Below are positions 26,794 through 37,205 of a DNA stretch of 64,000 nucleotides, in pieces; positions within the stretch are counted from its first letter, which is position 1; each line of letters begins with the position of its first letter. The DNA is from Firmicutes bacterium HGW-Firmicutes-1. Its GTDB lineage: Bacteria > Bacillota > Clostridia > Lachnospirales > Vallitaleaceae. The position numbers and the translations under genes are program-made. Under the pieces are notes generated by a model, which made no database searches, had not been told where the DNA came from, and was given only the letters and a program-made list of their open reading frames with translations. The stretch lies in the NCBI GenBank assembly GCA_002841625.1, contig PHAG01000008.1, positions 62,001 through 126,000 on the forward strand, given 5' to 3'.

Positions 26794-28023
26794 ATGCAAA
26801 AACTTAATATTAAGACAATGGGAAAAACAATTAGGGAAATCGCCAGTCAAAGAAAAGCTGAAAACAAGACGTTTTGTACCGATTACTTAAAAACACTATC
26901 GCAAGATCAAAACATTACCCCAGAGACTGTTGAGTCCAATGATATGAATTGTACCGACGGTTATTTTGAGCTGACTAAAAATGAGTATAAACTAACAACA
27001 TTTAGCGATATAACCTTTGGCAAAGGCAAAGCAGTTAGCGAAGATGATTTAATCAAGATTTCAGGAGTTTGCTTTTATTACTGTAGCTTTTCTATGTGTG
27101 GTTTCAGTAACATATCCTTTGAAAATTGTTCCTTTGTTGGGTGTGATTTTATTGAATGTTATACACTTGGAATGGTTTTAGTATTTAGAAATTGTAGTTT
27201 CGTAAGTCGTTCGCTTGGGAAAAAAAGCATAGAGGACATGCCTTCATTATTTGAAAGTTGTGAATTTACCGTGAAATTTTTTAATTGTGATGTGTCTTCG
27301 ATTATTTTTAATAAAACCCAATTCTACTTTTCCTATTTTGAAAATGTAAATATGTACGATGCGATTTTTCTAGATTGTAGCTTTGATACTACGCAAATAC
27401 GCGGATGCAATCTAAAAAGCACTAGAATTATCAATCCTAAATTCATAGAATTTTATGTAGATGATCTGGATAAAAAGACGAAAGTGGATCGAAAAACGTT
27501 TTTAGATTATATCTGCTACAATAAAAAAGAGAAAAGAGAGGTTAGAGATGCCATTGAAGTCTACTATGCCTTCAGTGAATTATTTGAAAACAATAAAATA
27601 ATGGACTTTAGCGGTGAGTACTTTTTTTTGAGTCAGACGACAGGAATTAGACAGCTGGAAGGCTTTGCGAAGTTCAAATCCATTATAAGTCTTATCGCCT
27701 GTGGTTATGGAGAAAGACCTTCCTACGGTCTTATGACTTCGATGACCTTGGTGCTGGTATGTGGAACCTTATATATGATATTTGGTGTAAATGTTAACAA
27801 TGAAGTATTTGCTTTTCAACCAACCCTAGGAAATCTTTTTCCAACAATTGATAATTTGATTATGTGGTATCATTTTAGTCTGGTGACATTCTGTACCGTT
27901 GGTTACGGAAATGTTCTTCCGATTGGAGGGAGTCTCATCGTATCCGCTATTGAAATGGTGCTTGGCGTTGTAATGATAGGAATTTGGGTATCTACTTTGG
28001 TCAGGAAGATGACAAGGAATTAA
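26794..28023 (+). CDS. Pentapeptide-repeat protein fused to a potassium-type ion channel
   Basis: This 409-residue protein has a cytoplasmic N-terminal half with degenerate pentapeptide repeats (CSFSMCGFSNISFENCSFVGCDF and later FENVNMYDAIFLDCSF), then a two-helix channel module. The pore holds the selectivity filter TVGYGN between two membrane helices (LVLVCGTLYMIFGV and VSAIEMVLGVVMIGIWVSTLV). Only one pore unit is encoded, so a tetramer is expected. ATG 26794 with AAAGGA 7 bases upstream is preferred over TTG 26788. Its place between two CheY-type operons suggests a role in chemosensory signalling; this is inference. Confidence 0.85.
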   Translation: MQKLNIKTMGKTIREIASQRKAENKTFCTDYLKTLSQDQNITPETVESNDMNCTDGYFELTKNEYKLTTFSDITFGKGKAVSEDDLIKISGVCFYYCSFSMCGFSNISFENCSFVGCDFIECYTLGMVLVFRNCSFVSRSLGKKSIEDMPSLFESCEFTVKFFNCDVSSIIFNKTQFYFSYFENVNMYDAIFLDCSFDTTQIRGCNLKSTRIINPKFIEFYVDDLDKKTKVDRKTFLDYICYNKKEKREVRDAIEVYYAFSELFENNKIMDFSGEYFFLSQTTGIRQLEGFAKFKSIISLIACGYGERPSYGLMTSMTLVLVCGTLYMIFGVNVNNEVFAFQPTLGNLFPTIDNLIMWYHFSLVTFCTVGYGNVLPIGGSLIVSAIEMVLGVVMIGIWVSTLVRKMTRN

Positions 28024-28081
28024 TTTGGTACCTTTGAAGTACATATAAAGAGATAAAAATTTAATTAAAGGTGGAATGAAT

Positions 28082-28456
28082 ATGAGCAATAAAATTCTAT
28101 TTGTAGACGATTCTTCGGTAATAAAAAAGATTGTCCAACGTACAGTTGAATCCGCTGGGTTTGAATTTCTAGGGGCTTCTGATGGGAAAGAGGCACTTTT
28201 GGTACTAACCAAGGAAAGTAGTAACACGAAACTGATTTTATCTGATTGGAATATGCCAGTAATGAATGGATTTGATTTTTTAAAAGAGGTGAAAAAAAAT
28301 AATACATATAAGCATATACCTGTAATCATGATCACCACTGAAGCAGAAAAAAGCAATATCAATAAAGCAATACAGGCTGGTGCTGCAAATTATCTATTAA
28401 AACCCTTTAACCCAGAAGATTTACTTTTAAAGATTAAGCAAACTGCCCTTGAGTGA
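28082..28456 (+). CDS. cheY: CheY-like single-domain response regulator (second copy)
   Basis: A 124-residue receiver domain related to the product of 24732-25115: DD pair at residues 9-10, phospho-acceptor Asp55 in LSDWNMPVMNGF, ITTEAEK and LLKPFNP. ATG 28082 with AAAGGTGG 7 bases upstream is the better start; the ATG at 28076 is too close to that site. Having two cheY genes in one cluster allows one to act as a phosphate sink or to serve a different output. Confidence 0.92.
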   Translation: MSNKILFVDDSSVIKKIVQRTVESAGFEFLGASDGKEALLVLTKESSNTKLILSDWNMPVMNGFDFLKEVKKNNTYKHIPVIMITTEAEKSNINKAIQAGAANYLLKPFNPEDLLLKIKQTALE

Positions 28457-28490
28457 GGTTCGTGTGTATGTTACATAAAAATATTGTGTG

Positions 28491-28592
28491 GTGTCAAAAG
28501 TAAGTTGTTCTAATTCTGTACAGCATATTGTGATGGTTAATACGTCCATACACAATATGCTGTACAGAAAGAACAACTAAAACTTTTGACAC
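28491..28592. repeat. 102-bp inverted repeat beginning GTGTCAAAAGT
   Basis: Two 42-base arms with a few mismatches (GTGTCAAAAGT...CAGCATATTGTG and its complement) flank an 18-base loop. The right end abuts the ribosome site of the following MCP gene. It could be a MITE or a transcript hairpin; a decayed copy of its left arm recurs at 30198. No ORF. Confidence 0.75.
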
Positions 28593-28607
28593 GAGGAGGG
28601 AAAAAAA

Positions 28608-30188
28608 TTGTATAAGAAAAGAAAAAGCTCAAATTCCATAACATGGTTTGGATATATTCGTAATACACTTCTAATTGTTATTCCATGTGCCGCAGGTATA
28701 TCATATCTCGTGGGCTTGGGTATTGGAATCAGCAAACATACAATGCTACCGTATGTTATATCCAATACAATGATTGCCATATTCATCGTAATTTTGGCCA
28801 GTTCAAAGAATTATCTCTTGTATGTTAAGCCTGCTACGAAATTTATTAATGTTCTAAAAAAAATCGTAACAGAACATGACTTGACCAGTAAAATTATAAA
28901 GCTATCCAGAAGAGAAATTGGTGAAATAGAACGGTATTTTAATCAATTTACGGATGAAATTCAAGCTGTAATGAAAAATATATATTCAACAACCCAGACC
29001 TTGAATAAATCTTCTGATGATTTATCCCTTATTTCAGGTAATATGGCAGATACCAGCAAAGAGACGAATGATAAAACTGTAATCGTTAAGTTCACCATTG
29101 AGGGTATTGCCACAAATTTGGAAGAAACGGCATCTGCCTTATCAGAGGTCAGTGGGAATATGCAGGTGATGACCTCTTCAGTAGTGAATATGTCAGATAC
29201 GGCTGTTAATTTGGCGGCTATTTCTGGGCAAACATCTATAGCTGTAGAACATGTGGCCGATATTTCGATTGAGATTTCGGGAAGCATCAATAGCGTCTCT
29301 GATTCAGCCAAGGAAGTATCCTTATCAGTCAACAGTGTTGCAACAGCGGTAAAGGAAATTAGTATTTCTCTCAATGAGATCAGTAAAAATTGCGAGCGAT
29401 CTATACATATCACTAACGATGCGGAAATAAACGCTAAAGATACAAATTCAATCATTGCCAAACTCAATGAATCCTCCAAACAAATTGGTAAAATAGTAAA
29501 TGTGATTAATGATATTGCGGATCAAACCAATATGCTTGCGCTGAACGCTGCTATTGAAGCAGCAGGTGCAGGGGAAGCGGGAAAAGGCTTTGCAGTGGTC
29601 GCCAATGAAGTAAAGGAACTGGCGAAACAAACCGCTGAAGCCACAGAGGAAATAAGTGAGCAGATTGAAGCTATGCAGAAAAATATGACGGGAGCTGTCA
29701 AATCAGTTGGAACCTTTAATTCTGTAATTGAAGAAATCACTGCCATCACAAACACGATTGCGGCGGCAGTAACCGAGCAGACAGCAATTACAGGGAATAT
29801 TTCAAGTGCTGTACTAAAAGCAGCAGAGAAGTCTAGTCATATAACAAAGGACATGGTCGAAATTGCATCCAATACTGGAAATGTAACGATGGTCTTAGGT
29901 GAAACATCAAATAGTGTTAAGAATATTGCAAATGCTTCAAGGGATCTATCTAGTGATTTGGGTGTCGTGGTTAAAAATGTAGAAAAATCTTATGTAAAGA
30001 TTGAGGAAATAACAAAAGTGACGCATGAAATTTCGAAAGGCACGAATGAAATTTTTCAAAATATGCAAGAGATTAGTGTGACAACAGGGGAAATCACTCA
30101 TACTTCTATTCAAACTAACAATTCAGCTAAGGACCTTTCGGAGGTTGCACAGAAACTGGAGGCACTTACCAAGAAATTTAAGATATGA
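28608..30188 (+). CDS. Methyl-accepting chemotaxis protein without a large external sensor
   Basis: A 526-residue chemoreceptor. Two membrane helices near residues 15-65 are joined by a very short loop, so there is no periplasmic sensor domain; it may sense within the membrane or the cytoplasm. The signalling tip [26 protein letters not shown] is intact with [10 protein letters not shown] in place of the common AARAGEQGRG. Its C-terminal half is very similar to that of the hydrogenase-type receptor downstream, so the two probably arose by duplication. The start is a TTG behind GAGGAGGG. Confidence 0.9.
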   Translation: MYKKRKSSNSITWFGYIRNTLLIVIPCAAGISYLVGLGIGISKHTMLPYVISNTMIAIFIVILASSKNYLLYVKPATKFINVLKKIVTEHDLTSKIIKLSRREIGEIERYFNQFTDEIQAVMKNIYSTTQTLNKSSDDLSLISGNMADTSKETNDKTVIVKFTIEGIATNLEETASALSEVSGNMQVMTSSVVNMSDTAVNLAAISGQTSIAVEHVADISIEISGSINSVSDSAKEVSLSVNSVATAVKEISISLNEISKNCERSIHITNDAEINAKDTNSIIAKLNESSKQIGKIVNVINDIADQTNMLALNAAIEAAGAGEAGKGFAVVANEVKELAKQTAEATEEISEQIEAMQKNMTGAVKSVGTFNSVIEEITAITNTIAAAVTEQTAITGNISSAVLKAAEKSSHITKDMVEIASNTGNVTMVLGETSNSVKNIANASRDLSSDLGVVVKNVEKSYVKIEEITKVTHEISKGTNEIFQNMQEISVTTGEITHTSIQTNNSAKDLSEVAQKLEALTKKFKI

Positions 30189-30197
30189 CGAAGGGTA

Positions 30198-30267
30198 GTG
30201 TCAAGAGTAAGTTGTTCTAATTCTGTCAAATCATATGGTGATTATAGTGTCAAAATTAAACTGACTT
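30198..30267 (+). repeat. Partial copy of the GTGTCAA repeat
   Basis: GTGTCAAGAGTAAGTTGTTC matches the left arm of the 28491-28592 inverted repeat with one change, and a second GTGTCAAAATT begins at 30247. The inverted arm is missing, so this is a decayed or partial copy between the two receptor genes. Confidence 0.55.
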
Positions 30268-30285
30268 AGAGGAGGTTGAAATTCA

Positions 30286-32469
30286 ATGGAAAATGTTATT
30301 TTTGTTAATGAGGAAAAATGTGTAGGTTGTAACAAGTGTATAAGAAATTGTTTGGTAGTGGGTGCGAATGCCTCCTACTTATTAGAGGGCGAAAACAAAG
30401 TAAAGATAAATTCGGAAAAGTGTATTTTGTGCGGAAAATGTATTGAAGTATGTAGCCATGAGGCCAGAGATTTTATGGATGATACTGAAATATTTTTTGA
30501 AGATTTGGGAAGAGGTAAAAAAATATCAGTAGTTGTAGCACCTTCTGTCAGAGTGAATTTCGTAGATTATGAAAACTTGTTTGGATTTCTCAAGTCAAAA
30601 GGCGTGGACGTAATTTATGATGTATCCTTCGGAGCAGACATCACTACATGGGCCTATTTAAAGGTGATTAAGGATATGAATTTATCAACGGTAGTTGCTC
30701 AGCCATGTCCAGCAATTGTTAGCTATATAGAAAAATATAAGCCTGAACTTATTCCAAGGCTAGCACCAATTCACAGTCCAATGACTTGTACAGCAGTGTA
30801 CCTGAAACGATATGCAAATGTTTTTAGTGATATAGCCTTTTTATCTCCTTGTATTGGTAAAATAAATGAAATTAATGATTCGAATACCAACGATTATGTT
30901 AAATACAATTTAACTTTTAAAAAATTGACTGACTATATGGAGAAGAATAAAATAAACCTGGCTAACTACCAAAAAGCTGAATTTGAGGATATTGGTTGTA
31001 GTCTAGGCTGCTTGTTTAGTAGACCAGGGGGACTTCGTGAAAATGTGGAAGTCAAGGTGAAGAATGCATGGATCAGACAAGTAGAAGGTCAAGAGCATGC
31101 TTATAGCTATCTGGATGAATATAGTGACAGATTAAAAAACAATGAACCTGTCCCACTGTTGGTGGATATTTTAAACTGTCCACATGGATGTAGTCTTGGT
31201 ACAGCCACCTCGAAAAACATTACAATAGATGATTCGGATTTTAGATTGAACAAATTAAAGGTAGAAAAACTGAGTGATAAGGGTGGAAAATTGGTCACAA
31301 GAAAAATAGACTGGCTTTACCAACAATTTGATAAAACACTTAAACTGGATGACTTTACAAGGAAATACAATACTAATTTGAGAATAGAGTCCTTGAAAGT
31401 ACCTACAGATGCACAATACGATGAAATTTTTACCAAGATGCATAAAGTTACAAAGCGAGAAAAAGAATTGAACTGTTCGGCATGTGGATTCAATACCTGC
31501 CACGAAATGGTAGAGGCTATTTTTAACGGATTAAATGACATTTCTAGCTGTATTTATTATAACAAGAGTGAAATTAATCTGGAGAGAGAGCATTTGGAAT
31601 TGAACAATAACACCTTGGAAGCCAAAAACAGCGAAATGAACAATGCATTAGAAGAAGTTAAAATGTTAAGTGAAGAAAGACTTAAAAAATCAGAGGAAAT
31701 AGAGACCATTATCAAGAAACTGGCAGCAGCTTCGACAAAAACCTCGTCTGGAATAGAAGAAATAAATTCGATTATGGGTGGAATTGCTGATAATACGAAC
31801 AACGTATCCAATTTTACAAAGGATGTTTCTTCGTCTGTAAATAGTGTGGTTTTGGCTATGAAGGAGATTAATATTTCACTTAATGAGATCAGTCATAATT
31901 GCGAGCGTTCTAAAAACATAACGACTGATGCAGAGGAAAAAGCTAAAGATACCAACAGAATTATTGATACCTTGAATACCTCATCCAAGCAGATTGGAAA
32001 AATTGTAAAGGTAATAAACGAGATTGCCGACCAAACAAATATGCTGGCACTGAATGCTGCAATCGAAGCAGCCGGTGCTGGAGAAGCCGGCAAGGGATTT
32101 GCTGTTGTTGCAGGTGAAGTAAAAGAATTGGCAAGACAAACCGCAGATTCTACAGAAGAAATTGGACAACAGATTGAAGTCATGCAAAATAATATGGCTG
32201 ATGTAGTGAGTGCTATGGGGACTATAATAGAGGTCATCGATGAGATGACAAGCATTACAAACACCATTGCTGCAGCGGTATCAGAGCAGTCGGCGGTTTC
32301 AGGAAATATTTCAGGTGCAGCAGTCACTGCAGCTGAAAAGGTTAACCTGATCACAGAAAAGACTAGGGACATTGCTGTTAGCTCGCAAAATGCTGCAAAA
32401 AGTATCGCCGAAGCTGCTGTAGGCATCAAGGATCTGGCATCAACAGCTTCTGAACTTTCAGTTGTATAA
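30286..32469 (+). CDS. Soluble chemoreceptor: ferredoxin + H-cluster-like (FeFe hydrogenase) domain + FeS domain + MCP signalling domain
   Basis: This 727-residue protein has no membrane helix. Order: 2[4Fe-4S] ferredoxin (Cys12/15/18/22 and 46/49/52/56); hydrogenase large-subunit-like domain with all four H-cluster ligand positions (Cys141 in VAQPCPAIV, Cys189 in [10 protein letters not shown], Cys298 and Cys302 in [10 protein letters not shown]); a [4Fe-4S] motif Cys397/400/405/422 (CSACGFNTC); a coiled coil (~430-480); an MCP signalling domain with tip [18 protein letters not shown] (~579-596). The proton-shuttle Cys that precedes the first ligand in catalytic enzymes is Pro140, and the GGG of motif L3 is altered, pointing to sensing of H2 or redox state rather than turnover. 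It lies directly upstream of cheA. Confidence 0.92.
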   Translation: MENVIFVNEEKCVGCNKCIRNCLVVGANASYLLEGENKVKINSEKCILCGKCIEVCSHEARDFMDDTEIFFEDLGRGKKISVVVAPSVRVNFVDYENLFGFLKSKGVDVIYDVSFGADITTWAYLKVIKDMNLSTVVAQPCPAIVSYIEKYKPELIPRLAPIHSPMTCTAVYLKRYANVFSDIAFLSPCIGKINEINDSNTNDYVKYNLTFKKLTDYMEKNKINLANYQKAEFEDIGCSLGCLFSRPGGLRENVEVKVKNAWIRQVEGQEHAYSYLDEYSDRLKNNEPVPLLVDILNCPHGCSLGTATSKNITIDDSDFRLNKLKVEKLSDKGGKLVTRKIDWLYQQFDKTLKLDDFTRKYNTNLRIESLKVPTDAQYDEIFTKMHKVTKREKELNCSACGFNTCHEMVEAIFNGLNDISSCIYYNKSEINLEREHLELNNNTLEAKNSEMNNALEEVKMLSEERLKKSEEIETIIKKLAAASTKTSSGIEEINSIMGGIADNTNNVSNFTKDVSSSVNSVVLAMKEINISLNEISHNCERSKNITTDAEEKAKDTNRIIDTLNTSSKQIGKIVKVINEIADQTNMLALNAAIEAAGAGEAGKGFAVVAGEVKELARQTADSTEEIGQQIEVMQNNMADVVSAMGTIIEVIDEMTSITNTIAAAVSEQSAVSGNISGAAVTAAEKVNLITEKTRDIAVSSQNAAKSIAEAAVGIKDLASTASELSVV

Positions 32470-32501
32470 GGGAAAATAAACAGGGGAGTTGATTCATTAG
32501 T

Positions 32502-35500
32502 ATGCTGGATGATAATGATTTTGTGCAAAGTTTTGTTGAGGAAGCTAGGGTTCATGTTGAAACGGTTGAAACCGAACTGATGCAATTAGATTTAAGTAAT
32601 GTAAATGATGAAGCCATTAATAACATTTTTCGTGCGGTGCATAGTATTAAAGGAACATCAGGATTTTTGGATCTTACAAAAATCGTGAAGCTTTCTCATT
32701 CTATGGAAAATATCTTTGGTGAAATCCGTTCGGGAAAGATGAAAATCAATGATGGAATGATTGATATTTTATTGTCTGCCAATGATTGTATGAAAACCAT
32801 GGTGGATGATGTGAAAAGTAGTGAAGAGGTTGAGATTTCGGAATTTCTGGATAAACTATCAACTATTTTGTCGGGTCAGTTTTCAGAAAAAGTAGAGCTT
32901 ACAAAAACTGTTAATTCTGCCCCAAATACTTTGGGTAGTAGTGTTTTTGCGGCAACAGAAGTGAAAAAACAAAAAATTCAGGATTCAGTTGGGCGAGGAC
33001 ATAAAATATATCGAATAAAGAAAAGCCTTGAAAAGGATTTGATTCAAAATGACATTACGTTGATTCAGTTTATACAACAGGTTGGTTCTTATGGCACGGT
33101 TATCGACTGCTCAGTAGATATGGAAGGATTGTTGGACTCAGGCGATGAAACACAGGATGTAGGTCTAGAGTTTTTATTTACAACTGTCCTAGAAAAGGAT
33201 TTATTGTCTATGGCACTTAATTTGTCAGAAGAAGATATCTGCGAAATGAATCCGCTGGAGGAAGAAGAAAAACCAGTGGAAATGGGAAAGGAGGAACCAC
33301 CAACGCAGGTTCCTGTGGAAAATGTAGTAGTGGTTGCACATGAAGAAGGTGATAAGGAAGTACATACAAATAAGGGACAGTCGATTGTTCCAGAAGACAG
33401 TATTCGTGTAAATGTCATGCTGCTTAACGATTTATTAAATTTGGCTAGTGAAATGGTACTTGCCAAGAATCAATTGCTTAGATCAATTGATAGCCATAGA
33501 AAGAGTATTCCAGGAATTGAGCCCATTTTTCAAAACATCAATCATATCACCACCAATCTGCAGGAAAAAATTATGCAGACAAGGATGCAACCCATAGCTA
33601 TTGTTTTCAATAAATTCCCAAGGATTATCCGAGAATTGTCTAAAAAGCTTGGTAAGGATATTCATCTGGAAATGGAAGGGATCGACGTTGAACTTGACAA
33701 ATCTATTATCGAAGCGTTAGGAGACCCGCTAACCCATCTTATAAGAAATGCAGTAGACCATGGCTTAGAATTACCTGATGCCAGAGAGAAGCAAGGAAAG
33801 AAAAGGGTAGGCTCAGTCACATTAAAGGCATATCACGAAGGTGGCTATGTGAATATCGATATTATTGATGATGGTAAGGGAATTGATATTGAATATATAA
33901 AAGAAAAGGCACTTTCGAAGGGTTTTGTAGATAAGTTTGATATAGCTACAATGGGTGATCAGGACATACTTAAATTGCTCTTCAAACCAGGATTTTCAAC
34001 TGCTGAGATCGTAACAGACATTTCGGGCAGAGGCGTTGGAATGGATGTAGTAAAAACCAATATTGAAAAGCTAGGTGGGACTATCGAGATATTTACCGTT
34101 CTACATGTTGGAACGACATTTCGACTTTTATTACCCCTAACACTTGCAATTATTCCATCTTTAATTGTGGAGTCTGAAAATCAGAAATTTGCACTACCTC
34201 AGGTGAACCTGCAGGAGATTGTACGTATTAAAGCAAGTGATCCCGCAAGAAGAATTGAGTATATCAATAATGCAGAAGTATTACGACTCCGAGACAAACT
34301 ATTGCCTATTGTTCACCTTTCAGAAGTTTTAGGAATGGAGAGAACTTTTATTGACCAGAATACGGGTGAAAGGGTCGAGGAAAAAAGAAGAAACCTGTTT
34401 CATTCAAGGCGCGTCAATCAGCAAACTGTTCCCAAAGAAAATGATCTGCGTGAGATTGGTGATCGCCGACAATTAAATAATATTAATATTGTAAGAATTC
34501 TCGTTATCAAAATTGGATCTAGGCGGCTTGGACTTGCGGTAGATGCCATTCATGGTAGTGAAGAAATTCTTGTTAAAACCTTACCAGTCTATGTCAAAGA
34601 TTGTAAGTGCTATTCAGGGGTAACCATCCTTGGAGATGGAAAGACATCTATGATTTTGGATCCAAGCGGAATTATTGAAAAAGCAAATCTACATTATTTT
34701 GATGGAATGGATGAAAAAAATCTCAAAGATGTGACCTTGGAAAGTGAAAATATGAGAGAGACTCAGAATCTTCTTCTGTTTCAATGCTCGGGACCTGAAA
34801 CATTGGCCCTTAATATGGCTATGGTGTCCAGGGTTGAGGAGATTAAAGCGGAAGACATTGACAAAATAGGAGACAAGGAATATATCAAATTCAGAGGAGA
34901 ATCTCTTAGGGTAGTCAGACCCGAAGATTTTATTCCCATAACCAATCAAAAAAGTCTGAAAAGTAAATATTATGTCATCATTCCTAAATTAGTAGGCCAT
35001 CCTATGGGAATTCTCATTGAAAAAATTCAGGACACAGTTCAGGCGGTAGTTCATATCAAGCAGGATGACAATATTACGGAGAAGGGATTGATTGGATCTA
35101 CCATTTTAAACAATACTATTATTTTGTTGGTAAATATTTATGAGCTTTTTGAGAAAGCCAATCCAGAACATTACAAAGTTGAAACCACAATAAAGAAAGG
35201 TGTGAAAATGAACATCCTTCTAGTAGAAGATACGCCATTCTTTCAAAAACTTGAAAAAAGTTATCTTGAAGATGCGGGATACAATGTGCATTTGTCAGAG
35301 AATGGTAAAGAAGCTATGGAATTTTTACAAACTGAAAAAGTTGATGCGGTTGTAAGTGATATCGTCATGCCTATAATGAATGGTTTGGAGCTTGTTAGAA
35401 AAATTCGTGCAAATCCTGCTTTGAACCACTTGCCAGTAATAGCCATCACATCTCTAACAGGTGAATCACAGATAAAAGAGGGCATGAAAGCTGGATTTGA

Positions 35501-35582
35501 TGCCTATGAGTTTAAATTGGATAGGCAAAAACTACTTGATATTCTTGAGCAGGCTATACAAAAAAGGAGTGTAGAGGTATGA
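32502..35582 (+). CDS. cheA: CheA histidine kinase with two CheW-like domains and a C-terminal receiver
   Basis: A 1026-residue hybrid CheA. The Hpt domain has His47 in VHSIKGTSGF. A divergent CheY-binding region and an acidic/Pro linker follow, then the dimerisation helix (NDLLNLASEMVLAKNQLL), the ATPase boxes (N: HLIRNAVDHG; G1: DDGKGID; G2: SGRGVGMDVV), a CheW domain, a second CheW-like domain (~750-880) and a receiver with acceptor Asp in VVSDIVMPIMNG. Such hybrid CheA proteins usually serve non-flagellar chemosensory pathways. The ATG at 32502 has GGGGAG 13 bases upstream, a long spacing; no better in-frame start exists because a stop lies just upstream. Confidence 0.93.
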   Translation: MLDDNDFVQSFVEEARVHVETVETELMQLDLSNVNDEAINNIFRAVHSIKGTSGFLDLTKIVKLSHSMENIFGEIRSGKMKINDGMIDILLSANDCMKTMVDDVKSSEEVEISEFLDKLSTILSGQFSEKVELTKTVNSAPNTLGSSVFAATEVKKQKIQDSVGRGHKIYRIKKSLEKDLIQNDITLIQFIQQVGSYGTVIDCSVDMEGLLDSGDETQDVGLEFLFTTVLEKDLLSMALNLSEEDICEMNPLEEEEKPVEMGKEEPPTQVPVENVVVVAHEEGDKEVHTNKGQSIVPEDSIRVNVMLLNDLLNLASEMVLAKNQLLRSIDSHRKSIPGIEPIFQNINHITTNLQEKIMQTRMQPIAIVFNKFPRIIRELSKKLGKDIHLEMEGIDVELDKSIIEALGDPLTHLIRNAVDHGLELPDAREKQGKKRVGSVTLKAYHEGGYVNIDIIDDGKGIDIEYIKEKALSKGFVDKFDIATMGDQDILKLLFKPGFSTAEIVTDISGRGVGMDVVKTNIEKLGGTIEIFTVLHVGTTFRLLLPLTLAIIPSLIVESENQKFALPQVNLQEIVRIKASDPARRIEYINNAEVLRLRDKLLPIVHLSEVLGMERTFIDQNTGERVEEKRRNLFHSRRVNQQTVPKENDLREIGDRRQLNNINIVRILVIKIGSRRLGLAVDAIHGSEEILVKTLPVYVKDCKCYSGVTILGDGKTSMILDPSGIIEKANLHYFDGMDEKNLKDVTLESENMRETQNLLLFQCSGPETLALNMAMVSRVEEIKAEDIDKIGDKEYIKFRGESLRVVRPEDFIPITNQKSLKSKYYVIIPKLVGHPMGILIEKIQDTVQAVVHIKQDDNITEKGLIGSTILNNTIILLVNIYELFEKANPEHYKVETTIKKGVKMNILLVEDTPFFQKLEKSYLEDAGYNVHLSENGKEAMEFLQTEKVDAVVSDIVMPIMNGLELVRKIRANPALNHLPVIAITSLTGESQIKEGMKAGFDAYEFKLDRQKLLDILEQAIQKRSVEV

Positions 35583-36022
35583 AGATGAAGGTACTTACAT
35601 TTTATCTTTGTGAAAGTCTCCTGGGTATTGATGTAACTTTGGTGAAGGAAATCAACAGAAATGTGGATTTTTCAGTCGTACCGGGATCACAGCAGTATAT
35701 CGTTGGATTTTTAAATATGCGAGGACAGGTAGTAACACTCTTTAACTTAGCAAATCTTATTAATCTGGAAAGTGAAAATATTCAAAAAGCGCATACGTGT
35801 ATTATCTTGAAATCTCCAAAGGATCCTGATCAGGTGGGATTTTTAATAGACCATCCAGGTGATGTAATAGATATTGATCAAGAGGAATGTGAACTGCCAC
35901 CTGCTAATGTTGGTGGGGTCGAGGGTGAATTTATCAGTAGTATTGTTAAACTTGAAAATGAACTTTTAATCATAATAGATCCTACAAAGATATTTAAAGA
36001 TCAAAGAAATATTGAGGGATAA
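35579..36022 (+). CDS. cheW: CheW coupling protein
   Basis: A 147-residue CheW, which docks CheA to receptors. The fold signature FYLCESLLGIDVTLVKEI and the hallmark VVPGSQQYIVGFLNMRGQVVTLFNL are clear. It overlaps cheA by 4 bases. It begins with MKMKV; the first ATG is used because it has GTAGAGGT just upstream. Confidence 0.93.
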   Translation: MKMKVLTFYLCESLLGIDVTLVKEINRNVDFSVVPGSQQYIVGFLNMRGQVVTLFNLANLINLESENIQKAHTCIILKSPKDPDQVGFLIDHPGDVIDIDQEECELPPANVGGVEGEFISSIVKLENELLIIIDPTKIFKDQRNIEG

Positions 36023-36073
36023 TTCGTTGCGCTGCATGTTACTTGAGAACATATCATAATGGGGGGATGTTTT

Positions 36074-37204
36074 TTGAAAAGCCTGAAGATATTGTTAGTG
36101 GATAGTTCTGTCATAACAAGAATGGCTATGCTTGAAGTCATCAATGCAACGCGGTACGGTGTTGTAGAGCGAGCAACTTCCGATGGAAGCATTGCGCTTG
36201 AATGGCTAAAGCAGTGTGTGATTGATGTTGTAATGATTGATGTTATGATTATAAGAAAAGAAGGTCTTGACCTACTCGAATTGATAAAAAGTAGTTATCC
36301 GGAAATTGAAATTATCATCATGAGTAACGATCATCCGGAAAGCCCTTCAATTACATTGGATTCACTTAAAGCAGGTGCAATGGATTTTATACAAAAATTA
36401 CCTGAAAAGGAATTGGTGAAAAGACAAGGCGAGTTAAAAGCACAACTCCAAGACCTTTTTACACAGATTTTATTAAAAAAATTCTCGGATGTTTCCAGAA
36501 TTAGTATACCAAGTGAATACAAAGAGAAAGTTAGAAACGAAGGAACTATGATTAACGCTACGGATCAGCAAAAAAGAGAGAACAATACATGGAAAAGCGA
36601 AATATTCGGTGGTATTGATTTGATTTTGATTGCATCTTCAACGGGAGGTCCAGTAGCTTTAGATACTATATTCAGTACGTTCGGTTCAAAAATTCATAAA
36701 CCCATATTGATTGTTCAACATATGCCCCCTGATTTTACAAATATAATGGCGCAGAAGTTGCATGATAAATACAATTTGCAAATTACAGAAGGCAAAGACA
36801 AAGAAGTTATAAATGATGGAAATATTATGATTGCCCCAGGCGGTCTGCACATGACCATTGAAGCATGTGGAAGATTTGAAAAGGTCATTCGCCTAATAGA
36901 TGAAGGCTTTGTGAATGGGGTTAAACCTTCTGCAGATGTTCTCTTTCAATCTGTCGCTGATTCCTTCGAAGGTAAAAATATCTTGGTCGTAATTCTTACT
37001 GGTATGGGTAATGATGGTACGCAAGGGATTATTAAACTAAAGAAGCATTGCAATTGTTACTGCATAACCCAAAGTGAAAGTACTTGTGTGGTGTATGGAA
37101 TGCCCAAGTGTGTTTATGAGGCAGGATTGTCAGATGAAGTGGTTGATCTAGGAGATATTGCTTCTCGTATCCATCAGATTGCACTGGAACGGGGAGGGCG
37201 TTAG
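36074..37204 (+). CDS. cheB: CheB methylesterase
   Basis: CheB removes receptor methyl groups when phosphorylated. The receiver domain keeps the acceptor region (VVMIDVMIIRKEGLDLL) but has VDSS in place of the usual double-acid pair, so phosphorylation may be weak. The catalytic triad is intact: Ser in ASSTGGPVAL, His in QHMPPDFT, Asp in GMGNDGTQG. I favour the TTG at 36074 (GGGGGG 7 bases upstream); an ATG at 36059 overlaps that site. Length is 376 residues. Confidence 0.93.
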   Translation: MKSLKILLVDSSVITRMAMLEVINATRYGVVERATSDGSIALEWLKQCVIDVVMIDVMIIRKEGLDLLELIKSSYPEIEIIIMSNDHPESPSITLDSLKAGAMDFIQKLPEKELVKRQGELKAQLQDLFTQILLKKFSDVSRISIPSEYKEKVRNEGTMINATDQQKRENNTWKSEIFGGIDLILIASSTGGPVALDTIFSTFGSKIHKPILIVQHMPPDFTNIMAQKLHDKYNLQITEGKDKEVINDGNIMIAPGGLHMTIEACGRFEKVIRLIDEGFVNGVKPSADVLFQSVADSFEGKNILVVILTGMGNDGTQGIIKLKKHCNCYCITQSESTCVVYGMPKCVYEAGLSDEVVDLGDIASRIHQIALERGGR

Positions 37205-37205
37205 G

